A stretch of 25,263 nt of DNA from positions 1 through 25,263 of the forward strand of contig PJAB01000494.1 in assembly GCA_002887195.1 (NCBI GenBank), read 5' to 3'. Shown here in pieces: positions 16,547 through 25,263 of the stretch. The position numbers were made by a program, and so were the translations under genes. Under the pieces are notes generated by a model. That model saw only the letters and a list, made by a program, of their open reading frames with translations, was not told the DNA's origin and did not search any database. Numbering within the stretch: the first letter of the stretch is position 1; the number at the start of each line of letters is the position of its first letter. Origin of the DNA: Chrysochromulina parva (taxonomy: Eukaryota > Haptophyta > Prymnesiales > Chrysochromulinaceae).

Positions 16547-17288
16547 GATTGTCTTCTGAAGCAGCCGCGCGCGCCCGTAAAAAGAGAAACTTGTAATATG
16601 TAAAAAGGGAAAAGCTGAAACGCGGTCCGTTACTTTGCGATTCGCCGTTAAGTTCATGTAAAGTCGTCGACGTGTTGCATGCGCGACGAATCTCGAGGGC
16701 GCACGCAAGCGAGGACACAAACACGTCACGGAAATGCATACATCGTAAGCACCGACCGGCCACGTCGGTTGTCGCCGCCCGCCGCCGCCCCTTGCCGTCT
16801 CAGCCACTCCCACCCCCGTGCCCCGTATGTATACTTCGCCTGCGGACGCCCTCATGCCACTGATGCAGTCATGCACCATCACACGAGGGCACCCGGGCGT
16901 GACTCGACATGCAAACGACACCACAGAGCCGCTGTGTACTAGTACTGCCCTGGACACTCCGTCCGAGGTCCATCCGAGGTCCGACGCACCCCCAGTACAC
17001 TCCAGCATCTCTCACACACTGTACGGTCGTCATGCACGGCCCTCAGTCTCCCAACCGTCCTCGCCCCCCATGAGTGCGCCCCCACATAGTTTGGCACTCG
17101 CCCGCCAATCAGGGGTGTTTAGGCCTCGCTCGCCATCAGTGCGCCCACATAGTTAGGCCCTCCCGCGCCCTAAATACCCCTCGCGCGCGTCAGCACGCTG
17201 CCCGGCACGGCTCCGGCATGGCACGGCGCCCTGCACGCGGCGCCCGCGTACTTGCCCAGCACGGCGCCCTGCCCGGCACGGCGCCCGC
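16547..17288. other. Spacer upstream of the Ala/Glu-rich gene and downstream of the sulfate-activation fusion
   Basis: This 740-bp spacer should hold the promoter of the minus-strand Ala/Glu-rich gene at its left end and the 3' end of the fusion gene at its right. AT-richer sequence with several AAAAAG runs lies at about 16575-16615. Two sets of short direct repeats lie at 17074-17160 and 17200-17301. No coding frame is convincing. Confidence 0.45.
17074..17160. repeat. Direct repeat pair near AGTGCGCCCACATAGTTAGGC
   Basis: Copy one (17074-17096) and copy two (17140-17160) share the core AGTGCGCCC and CACATAGTT, differ by two extra bases and a substitution, and start 66 bp apart. They lie in the 3' flank of the fusion gene. 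No known function. Confidence 0.6.
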
Positions 17289-17301
17289 TTACTTGCTCAG
17301 C
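17241..17301. repeat. Degenerate duplicate of the fusion gene's stop-codon region
   Basis: The 20 bases at 17282-17301, which include the stop codon and last codons of the fusion gene, have a copy at 17241-17260 with two differences. The offset is 41 bp. Around them CCCGGCACGGC-like units recur (17200, 17220, 17271), which suggests local tandem duplication. Confidence 0.55.
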
Positions 17302-20300
17302 CAGAAGCCCGTGTCACCCGGGCCACGAGCCTTGAGCGCCTTCCAGCTCTCGTGGCACTCGGCGATCACGTGCGCGGTCTCGGCGGCCGACTTGGGTGTG
17401 TCGGACGCGAGCACGTTGACCTCCTTGCCGTCGGTCGTCTTGTACATCTTGAGCCATTCAACGACGTTCTCGAGCACGCCCGGCATGACGCGCGGCAGGT
17501 CGGCCGCCGAGTTGAGCAGGGCCGCTTTGGGGTCGTTCACGTCGATGACGATCACCTTATGGTCGAGCTCGCCCTGGTCAATGAGCTCCAGATCTCCAAG
17601 GATCTTGACTGGGCGCATCTCGCCCACCTTGAACGGCTGCGAGCCGATCTCCATCACGTCGAGAGGGTCGTTATCGCCCGAGGTGCCGTTGAAGCCCTTG
17701 CGTGCCGGGTCTTCCCATGTCTGGGGGAGCATGCCGTAGTTGAAGAACGTCGGACCGTACGTGTAGTAGCGCAACTTGCCCTTCTTCTGGTCCTGCATGA
17801 TCGGGTTGTTCGCCACTTTCTTCTGCACCTCGAGCTTGGCTGTGACGCCGCGCGGGATCTCACACACGAAGTTGACGATGTTGGCCGACGGGCCCGAGGC
17901 GGTGTACAGCGGCAGGTCATGCCACGGCGAAAGGGGCTGGCCGTTGGGGTCGACGAACGACGCCGCAAAGCTGGCCTTGCCGTACGGCGTCTCAGCCATG
18001 GTGCGCACATTGGGTGCGACGACGAGCCCCCCGAGCTGCTTCGAGTAGGGCACCCAATCCCCGGTCTTCTGGCGGATGTAGTAGTCCGAGACCACCTCCC
18101 AGCCCTTCTGGACCATGAATCCTGGCGGGATGCACTTGGCCTTGATCAGGTCCGACGGGATCTGCGGCGGGCACGGCTTCGCGCCCAGCGCCGCGAGCTT
18201 GCGCATCTTGGAGCCCGAGATCGAGATGAAATCGTCTGCACGGCTTTCGTCCTTGTCGCGCATCGTGTGCGACTGCTTGTCGTAGTACACCTTCGAGAAG
18301 CCCAGGAATTGCATGTCGCCCACCCCAGGGGAGGTCATCAGGGCGTACCGGCCGTGGTCGGGATGGTAGATGTCCTCACCCTCGAGCTCGCCCTTGTGAG
18401 GATAGGGCGGCTCGGACGTGTATGGCATGCCGGCCGGGTCACGCCCGACGGTGAAGTACGAGGCGCCGCCCATACGGCGCGACTTGGCGTGGAAGAGGAC
18501 CTCGGTCGGACCGGCATAGATCATGGGCGAGGGCCAGATCCCCATCACGGTCCAGTCGGGATGTAGCTCGCCCGCAGCCATCACCTCCTTGTGCTGGTTC
18601 ACGCGAACGTCGAGGGGCACGTCCGAGTCCTTCGTCCAGCCGCCGAGGGGGGAGAGCCACAGCACCGGGTTCTTGAAACCCTTCTTCATCAGCCGATTGC
18701 GAGAATCCTTCATGAGGAACGCGTGGCCGGCATGCGTCGGGTTTCGCGTTTGGAACGCATACACAGCGTCGGCGCCCTTCTTGACGAAGGCTGCGCGCAG
18801 CTCCTCCACGGTCAAGCGCGCCCAATCGAGCCCGTCGTTGTACTTAATCCGGCCGAGGAGCTCCACCTCGCCGCCGAGGGCAAAGTCCTTACCGGGAGCT
18901 AGCAGGCCCTCCTTGATGTACGGATGCTCGTCGTCGATGATGCCCCATGTGCGCATGATGAGCTCACGCACTCGGATCTCGTACACCTCGGGGTCGCGCA
19001 GGATGGCAAGGGGCACGCCCGCCGAGTTGGTGAGTGCGACCGCCTTCTTGCCCTCGATCGATCGACGAGTGAAGTCGGTGATTGGAAGCACGATGGGGAT
19101 GGGCATGGACACGCGCTCCTTGGGGAAGGCATCTGCCATCCAGTCCGTCTCCTTCGTGTGATAGCCGCCCAGCCCGGTGAAGTTGTTCTGGTCGACCAGC
19201 ATCGAGTTGAAGTGCAGAGCCTGCACCAGCACCCCCTCGCGCATGAAGCCCTTGAGAGGAGCCGCCCAGCCCTCGCCGATCACCTGCAGCCAGTTGACGT
19301 CGATGTCTGTCAGGGGCACCATTGGCAACGTGGCCGCCTCGGCCTTCTTCTGCTGCAGCTGGTCGTCGGGCACGATCAGGTTGATGAGCTCGCCGCCGTC
19401 GGGCGCCGCCAGCCCGGAATCAGCCGTTGGGTCGCCAGAGAGGAAGCCGCGCTTGCGCAGCTCGAAGACCAACTCGTCGACGCACTGGTCGATCGTCTTC
19501 TGGTGGTTCATCATGTGCACCTCGGGCTTGAGAGGGACCTCATAGGGCGAATCGATGCCCGTGAAGCCCTTGATCAGGCCCTTGGCGACCTTGGCGTACA
19601 GACCCTTCGGATCACGAGCTTTGACCACGTCCAGGGGCACATCCATGAAGACCTCGATGAACGGGATGCCCTTCTTCTTGTGCGCCTCGCGCGCCGCGTC
19701 GCGGTCCTTGCGGTACGGCGAGATGAGCGTCACCATCGTGATCACGCCCGCCTCTGAGAAGAGCTGCGCCACCTCGGCCGCGCGGCGCACGGACTCTCCA
19801 CGATCTTCCGGAGAGAAGCCGAGGTCGCGGGTGAGGCCGGTGCGCAGGTTGTCGCCGTCGATGTTGTAGACGTTCTTGCCCATGCCGAGCAGCAGCCGCT
19901 TCTCGAGCGCCTTCGAGATCGTCGTCTTGCCCGAGCCGGACAGCCCCGTCATCCAGATCGTCACACCCTTCTGCTTGAGAACCTTGTAACGGTTCGTCGG
20001 CGACCTGCGTGGGCCATTGAGGCGCGAGGCGGGGGGAGGGAGGAGGATTGAGGCGGGATGTGCGCGTGCGCGAGTGTGTGCGAGAGAGAGAGAGGAGGGA
20101 TGGAGGAGGGGCTGCAATTGTGCGCCGTCGCAGCATGCATTGAGAGAGGGATGGACGAGGGGATGCATGCGTGCGCCGTCGCAGCATGCATTTTGCAGCG
20201 AATGGGCCGCCGCCCAGGCAGTGCGCGATCGCGCACATGCGGCACGAGTCGTCCTTAGCGTCTGCCGAGCACTCGATGATGTTCGCGCCCACGCCGCGCG

Positions 20301-20748
20301 AGAGCATCTGATCGCGATGGCGCGCCGCGACCACCGCGTCCGGCTCCTTCAACTGCGGCGTGACACCCGCCGGGCAGCTGACCGTCGGGCACGCGGGCGC
20401 CGGCGGGCAGTTTTGCGTAGCAGGGCATTGCGGGCAGCTTGGGAAGTCGGGGCAGCGCGGACACGTTGGGCATCGTGAGACCGCCGCGTTCACGGCGGAT
20501 TGGATCATTGAATCTGTCGGGCCCGCCACGCACGCGGGGCACGCAGGGCAGCGTGCGGCCGCGGCCGCGGCCACCTTGTGCAAGTCGGCGCACGGTGAGA
20601 TGCGCGGGTACGCGACCATGGTCACCATCACGCCGCTCGCGAAGGCCATCACGACAGAGAAGCGCCAGCGCTGCAGCATACGGGCCCGAAAGCGCCGGTC
20701 GTCGTGGTCACCCTCTTCGGCCATGGTGAGGCGCTCATACTCCGACAT
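17289..20748 (-). CDS. Trifunctional APS kinase / ATP sulfurylase / inorganic pyrophosphatase with N-terminal membrane anchor
   Basis: This 1075-residue protein (exon 1 20748-20237, exon 2 20004-17289) activates sulfate. APS kinase covers about 185-385, with P-loop GLSGSGKTT at 191-199, DGDNLRTGL and LGFSPEDRGESVRRAAEVA. ATP sulfurylase covers about 400-800, with QTRNPTHAGH at 589-598, GRDPAGMP and ISGSKMRKLA near 770. A family I pyrophosphatase covers about 850-1060, with EIPRGVTAKLEV, NYGMLPQTWEDP, DNDPLD at 948-953, DQGELDHK and MYKTTDGK. The metal and phosphate ligands known from yeast pyrophosphatase all appear present, so each part looks active. Exon 1 adds a hydrophobic segment at 30-47 after an Arg-rich stretch, then a Cys/Pro-rich CPACPAC region. 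That suggests a signal anchor or an endomembrane/plastid route, but location is inference. The partners share one pathway: pyrophosphate removal drives APS formation. Confidence 0.9.
20005..20236 (-). other. Predicted intron of the sulfate-activation fusion gene
   Basis: This 232-bp phase-2 intron reads, on the minus strand, CGCAT|GTGCGC at the donor and CACGCAG|GTCGCC at the acceptor. Splicing joins DSCRM to SPTNRYKVLKQKG just before the APS kinase P-loop. The APS kinase frame and the anchor frame differ, so an intron is required; the acceptor is firmer than the donor. Confidence 0.65.
20095..20192. repeat. Two-copy 51-bp-period repeat inside an intron
   Basis: Copies at 20095-20141 and 20146-20192 share GAGGGATGGA at the left and GTGCGCCGTCGCAGCATGC at the right. 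A purine-rich GAGAGAGAGAG tract lies beside them (20082-20094). All of it falls within the predicted intron. Confidence 0.8.
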
Positions 20749-21286
20749 GGTTGGCGGGAGGTCTCGGGGTCCTGTTTAGTCTGAAGTTGGTCCGATCCGC
20801 GAACTTCTGGCCGAGCTGCAACACTCCTGGCAAGATGCTCGCGAAGCTTTGTGGGCCTGCGACAAGACTCGTCGTCCTGTCTTCCTGTCACCTGAGGCGA
20901 AAACCGAGCCTAATTAGGCGAGTCCCGCACTGCATCGCCCGTTTGGGTTCCTTCGATGCACGAATCTCCTAAACTTGAGGCAGTTACCGGTAAGAAGAAG
21001 GGGGGCGAGCCGGCCACGCACGTCGGACCGCAGAGGTTTTCAGACGGTCTCGTCCCAAACGCTCCCCCGGGGCCCATTTGTGCAATTGTCGTGGAGGCGC
21101 TCGCCGCCGCCGTGCCGAGGGGCCTGATTCAATGACGAGGACAGTCCTGAGCTCAAAAGTCGTCTCCCGGAGGGGCCTCCTCATGCGGCCCGGAAACTCC
21201 GATGATTGCGACATCATTAGTGAGTGAGTTCCGCACTTCAGTCGAAGCTGCTCGGGGCCGAACGGACGCTCTCTTCGCTAAAGAGA
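20749..21286. promoter_or_regulatory. Divergent promoter region between the fusion gene and the four-exon gene
   Basis: Both flanking genes start here and point outwards. A strong-looking donor, ACCG|GTAAGAAG, follows a short ATG-led frame at 20956-20989 (MHESPKLEAVT). It could be a small 5' exon of the plus-strand gene, but its phase does not fit any acceptor I found upstream of 21287. No TATA box is evident. The promoter call comes from orientation only. Confidence 0.4.
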
Positions 21287-24200
21287 ATGGTGCGCCTCAA
21301 GGCGCCTCAAGGGCTGATGGTCCTTGATTACGTGCACAGGGATGGCACCGTCCGTATGCCACCCAGGGAGCCGCTGCCCGCAGATACCCTGCCTCTGACG
21401 ACCATTGCCGTGCCGCCGCAGCGCCAGCCTCGATGGAGCTTGGGCCCGCCTCCTGCGAAGCCGCGGCCGCCGCCGCCTCCCGTGGAAAATGCCAGCCACC
21501 CGCAAGCGCCCGACACCGCTGAGGTGAAAAGGAGCCCGCGCTCGCGCATTGACGAGGCCCACGATTTGCCACGGCCCTCCTGGACGAACGACATCAGACA
21601 CGCACAGACTGCGGCTCGCGCGCGTCCAGCGTCGGCGATCAATCGACGACCCGTCTTGGCGCGCCCACTCGTGCGACGGCCGAATAGTGCACGGTCTGTC
21701 GACCAGTCGATGGTGCTCGAGCAGCTCCTCGCCGACGGCATGGCCGATATGACGGACGCAGAGCGCGCCGAGCTCGAGAGGCTCAAAGAGGGCAGCCGAG
21801 GTAGCGTACCCTCGGCCTCTCTCGGAATGCGCGCCGAGTCGTGGTGCGATCCGCCAGGCTACGTGTTGGCCGTCGAGGGCGCGCTACCGAGCGGCACCGC
21901 CTTCCTGACCGCTCTACCGGCTGGCGGGATCTCCCGATTATCTCGCGCCTCTCGTGAGTCGCATGACTCGCGGGACTCACGAGGCTCACGCTCGCCGTCG
22001 GCGATGCGGCCGGGCGCGTGCCCGCGCAGCTCGTCGGGCCGCACGTCCCCGAGCCGCGGCACGTCCATAGCGACTAGCGCGACGGCGCGAGCCTCCTCGA
22101 AGCGCCGTAGTGAGCTTGAAGAGGCGGTGGCGGCAGGCGAGGCGCTCGCTACTGCGCTCGAAGGCGAGCCAGACGAGGATGGCGATCAGGATGGCGCCCA
22201 GGGTGACCGGCGCACGGCGCGAGAGCGCGCCACCCTCGCCCTCGAGGCTCTGCTCGCGATGACGGCGGAGCAGTATCAAGAGCTCACGTTTGACGTGGCG
22301 TCCGGAGAGTACCAATTCTCAGAGGCGCAGGCCAAGGCAGCGGCGCATTACGACACGCGCCACGGGAGGCTGACCGGGAATGCGCGCCGGCAGCTCGTCA
22401 ATCTCGAGTACGATCCCACCCACAGCGCCGTGTCCAGCGCCAACCACAGCCGCATCCAGGAGATCCGGAGGCTGCGCTACTTCGTTCCCGAGCCTGCGGG
22501 CGGCCCCTTGCGCAGGAGGGTCTTTAAGATCAAGAGGCGGCGAAGGCCGCGCTGGACGCTCGATAAATCTTGCTGGGCGGCGCGCTTGCAGGGCAACTCG
22601 GGCGATTTCTTCGAGACGGCGGCGGCGATGCGCACCCTCTTCGATCTCGATTGGCAAGTGGCCGTCCGCTCGCACGAGCTCGCGTGGTACATCGTCAAGT
22701 GCCATCATGACCCCACGAGCTGGCGTGACCTCGACCAAAACGGGACGCACGATGAGGTGGATGAAGTGCGAGAGGCGTGCTTCCAGCACCACCGACTCAT
22801 CTACGGTGCCTTCGACTACTATGCGACGCTCTACTCGGACAATGAGAACGCACCAGGGGAACCCGACGTATTCAACATCTCGTTCAACGGCTACATGAAG
22901 TTCGCGGCGGTGAGCGGCACGGATTCCACCGGAATGCACCGGAATGCATCGGAGTGCATCTGGCGTTGCCGCTCATTGCATCAGACATTGCCGCTCATTG
23001 CCACTCCTTGCCGCCCCTTGCCACTCCTTGCCACTCCTCGCCACTCATTTCCACTCTGCTCGCGCAGGACTGTCGGATGGTCTCGAAGCGCGTGCAGCAC
23101 AGCGAGTTCGAAGTCATCTGGGCGATCGTGAACGCGGTCGACAAGACGACGGCCTCGGTCGACAAGTTCAACAAGGGCAAATACCTAAATAGGCAAGAGT
23201 TCCTGCAGTGCATCGTGCGCATGGCCATCGCCGTCTACTGCCAGCGCGGTCTGATCGGCGACGTCTCGGACGCGGTCAACCAGCTCCTCGTGGGCAATCT
23301 GATGGGGAACCTGCCGGCAGCCGCGACGCAGAATTCGAATGCCTTCCGGAAGCGCTTTTGTTACATCGAGAAGACGTCGGTGATCCTCGAGGCTCATGAG
23401 AGCTCGCTCCGGGCGCTCTATGTGAATGTGCGTGATGACCTCCTTTGATGGCCACTGTGATTGCCCCTGCGATAGCCACGGAAAGCCACTCAAGGCTACT
23501 CATGGCCCCTGATCTGCTCTGCGTGCAGTACGGCGCCGCCATCCGAGTGTCCAATCAAGACGTCGAGGCGCTCAAAGATGACGACCTAATGAGCGTGGGC
23601 GAGTGGCTCACGTTCCTTCGGCACATGGGGCTCATCGACGCGGGCTACCTCTCCGTGCTGCAGGCGAAGCAGATCTTCATCTGGAGTCGCATCCGATCGA
23701 TTGCAGAGGGCGTGAGCCCGCACAGTGACAAGGCGGAGCGCAACCTGCGCCACCTCTTCTACCCTGACTTTTTGGAAGCCCTCGTACGGCTGAGTATGAC
23801 GATCGCCCTTCCGACCGACTTTGACGTCTTCGAGGCAGGTGCGGCCGGCGCGGGCGAGACTGCACTTTCAGTGCACTTGAGTGCCTCTGGATTGCCTCTG
23901 GATTGCCTCTGGAGTGCCTCTGGAGTGCCTCTGGAGTGCCTCTGGATTGCCTCTGGATTGCCTCTGGATTGCCTCTGGATTGCCTCTGGATTGCCTCTGG
24001 ATTGCCTCTGGATGGTCGCTAACTGCACTGGATTGTACTCGAGGCAGGTGTGACGGACGCGGGCGAGCTGCTTCTGGCGATGCAGGCCAAGCAACCCAAG
24101 GCGTTTCAGCGCTTCCTCCACACGCACCGGCCGATGCACAAGGACCCCGACGGCTCGGATTGGGAAGAGCATGCAAAGCAGCCGGTGTGGCGCTGCGTCG

Positions 24201-24577
24201 AGCATCTGGTCAAGCTGTTCGTAAGGACGGTCGAGTACAACACGTCCGCCAAGCGCGACGGCTCGCTGGCCGACGGCGTGGTGCAGGAGGAGGAGGCGAC
24301 CGCCTTCCTGCGCAATCGCACCGCGGGTATCAACCTGGAGAATGTCGAAGGCTCGCTCGCGGGTCGTGACGTCGACTTTTTCAAGATCATGGACAATGCG
24401 GCGAGCAAGATCGTCGTCACGGCCGCGGCGATCAAGATCCAAATGGCCTCACGCCTTCGCAAGGCGCGAATGCGCATCCAGATACGCAAGGCCGAGCTTG
24501 CGGCGCAGCAGGCAGCGGTCTCTTCAGCGGCCGCGCCGCCGCCGCCTGCCGCGGGGGACGCATCCGCGCGCGCCTGA
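21287..24577 (+). CDS. Unrecognised 940-residue protein, four exons, with RPxSA motifs and C-terminal IQ-like helix
   Basis: I cannot assign a family with confidence. Exons are 21287-22909, 23068-23427, 23529-23838 and 24048-24577. The first 260 residues are basic and Pro/Ser/Arg-rich, with RPASAINRRP near 114 and RRPNSARS near 131. From about 300 on, the text is well-folded in character and helical. It includes a possible decayed EF-hand loop (DLDQNGTHDEVD, near 482), an EF-hand-like second half (NKGKYLNRQEFLQC, near 576), and the block FYPDFLEALVRLS. The C-terminus carries an IQ-like calmodulin-binding pattern (IKIQMASRLRKARMR, near 891), then an Ala/Pro tail. The start is the first ATG after an in-frame TGA at 21221; an upstream exon joining after CTTCAG at 21241 is possible. 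The motif mix recalls cytoskeletal or flagellar proteins, which is only a guess. Confidence 0.75.
22910..23067 (+). other. Predicted intron 1 of the four-exon gene, with internal short repeats
   Basis: This 158-bp phase-0 intron has donor GCG|GTGAGC and acceptor CGCGCAG|GAC, giving MKFAA joined to DCRMVSK. Its body (about 22962-23053) is a degenerate run of 10-bp units such as CCTTGCCACT and CATTGCCGCT. Confidence 0.8.
23428..23528 (+). other. Predicted intron 2 of the four-exon gene
   Basis: Donor AAT|GTGCGT, acceptor GCGTGCAG|TAC, phase 0, 101 bp. A second donor six bases upstream (TAT|GTGAAT, 23422) would remove two residues and cannot be excluded. An in-frame TGA at 23446-23448 confirms that an intron is needed. 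Confidence 0.7.
23839..24047 (+). other. Predicted intron 3, flanked by a 29-bp direct repeat
   Basis: This 209-bp phase-1 intron has donor GAGGCAG|GTGCGG and acceptor GAGGCAG|GTGTGA. The splice joins FEAG to VTDAGELL. Donor and acceptor lie in two copies of the same 29-bp sequence (23830-23858 and 24039-24067, 25 of 29 identical), so the intron length equals the repeat spacing exactly. Confidence 0.8.
23882..24013. repeat. 12-unit 11-bp minisatellite inside intron 3
   Basis: Twelve consecutive copies of TGCCTCTGGAT, three of them ending GAG instead of GAT, make up 132 of the 209 intron bases. The 11-bp unit is not a multiple of three and would break a coding frame, in keeping with an intron. 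Confidence 0.95.
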
Positions 24578-25014
24578 GGCGGCCTAGTGGTATAGTGCGC
24601 GTCATTGTACAGTGAGAACGCCGTACACACATACAACCACCGCGTACGCTCAGAAGAGTCTAGTCCCGTGCGCCGTGAAATTTAGCTCCCTTGGTTCTCT
24701 CTTGACCGACTTTGCCATTGGGCTTTGCTTAAGGGCTTTGCTGCCCCCGCCCCTGCGCGGCGTCTCGTGCTCTCGTCGGACGGTCGCCGTCTTTTTGACC
24801 TCTGACTCGTCTGTCTCTGTGTTCGCGGTGTTTTTCGGAACCGACTTGAACTGCCGCGGTGAGTTCTCCACAAGGACAGTACTTGAACAGTACCGGGTCA
24901 AAAACACCTGGGGGACAACACGGGAACGGGCAGTAACAGTGTCGTACACGGTTTCGTCGTGTTAAGTTTAGTTCAAGACATGCAGGAGGAGCGGACGCTT
25001 TGAGCACTTTGAGC
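24578..25014. other. Spacer between the four-exon gene and the last partial gene
   Basis: About 437 bp hold the 3' flank of one plus-strand gene and the 5' flank of the next. The stretch TAGTGGTATAGTG at about 24588-24600 resembles a tRNA D-arm but has no matching T-arm or acceptor stem. An inverted repeat pair ACGGTCGCCGT lies near 24780. No coding frame is convincing. Confidence 0.4.
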
Positions 25015-25263
25015 ATGGCGTCCCTCGCGTGCCTCCCCATCTGCGAAAATGCGTGCGCGGTCCTCGGCGATGTCGATGCACGCTTCGACCCATTACGCGC
25101 ACGCGAGTACTGCGGTGGCTGCACGCAGCCTCAGCACGCGGCATACCGCTGCCGGCCACTGCCGAGCGGCATCATGCGAGAGTCGTGCAACGTGCTGCAT
25201 GCCGACAAGGCCAAGGCGAGGCCCAAATTTCGCCCGGAGCTCTTCGCGCCCGCGTGCCCGGGC
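25015..25263 (+). CDS. Possible 5' part of an unrecognised cysteine-rich protein, cut by the window end
   Basis: From ATG 25015 the frame stays open for 83 codons to the last base of the window. It begins MASLACLPICENACAVLG and contains eight cysteines, including YCGGC, spaced in a way that could bind metal or form disulfides. The context AGCATGGCG is acceptable. I do not recognise it. It may equally be chance in GC-rich DNA, and the real gene may be spliced; the sequence beyond the window is needed to judge. Confidence 0.35.
   Translation, partial: MASLACLPICENACAVLGDVDARFDPLRAREYCGGCTQPQHAAYRCRPLPSGIMRESCNVLHADKAKARPKFRPELFAPACPG

Noticed and set aside
17352..18566. A 404-codon plus-strand open frame
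   Set aside because: It is antisense to the ATP sulfurylase and pyrophosphatase parts of the fusion, where motifs on the minus strand are unmistakable.
20149..20250. A frameshift or broken gene between the anchor and the APS kinase
   Set aside because: A GT-AG intron with matching phase explains the frame change, and the sequence between is repetitive and non-coding in character.
23882..24013. Regular repeats considered as a CRISPR array
   Set aside because: The units are 11 bp and contiguous with no spacers, in a eukaryotic intron; this is a minisatellite.
24585..24640. TAGTGGTATAGTG resembling a tRNA D-arm
   Set aside because: No T-arm and no pairing acceptor stem follow within tRNA length.

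Overview
This is a GC-rich nuclear DNA segment from a unicellular eukaryote. Genes are large and mostly intron-poor, the few introns are short (about 100-230 bp), spacers are small, and the proteins are ordinary eukaryotic ones: a 26S proteasome lid subunit, RPA70, a PNUTS-like phosphatase regulator and a MAPEG protein. Alanine- and glycine-rich low complexity, GTGCG-type splice donors and a fused APS kinase/ATP sulfurylase/pyrophosphatase suggest a microalga, most likely a haptophyte. That placement is inference; no rRNA or organelle marker is present.

Layout. Positions 613-6562 hold three minus-strand genes: PSMD11/RPN6, RPA1 with long Q/P/Y/G-rich insertions, and a single-domain ABCF-like ATPase. 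A divergent spacer (6563-7053) separates them from two plus-strand genes: a PNUTS-like protein (7054-9539) and a protein resembling an isolated dynein stalk and microtubule-binding domain joined to a long charged helix (10166-11695). A convergent spacer follows. Four minus-strand genes come next: a MAPEG protein (12161-12682), a METTL21-type methyltransferase (12857-13708), a probable two-exon Ala/Glu-rich repeat protein (13969-16546), and the sulfate-activation fusion (17289-20748), whose first exon encodes a membrane anchor and a CPxCP-rich stretch. After another divergent spacer, a four-exon plus-strand gene of unknown function (21287-24577) and the start of a further possible gene (25015 to the window end) complete the window.

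The genes do not form a pathway. The only tight functional unit is the fusion protein: ATP sulfurylase makes APS and pyrophosphate, the pyrophosphatase removes the pyrophosphate, and APS kinase makes PAPS. The most noteworthy items are the dynein-stalk-like protein, the membrane-anchored fusion, an intron at 23839-24047 that looks as if it arose by tandem duplication of exon sequence around an AGGT site, and minisatellites inside several introns and coding regions. All splice models were made by hand from reading frame and GT-AG signals, without transcript data.
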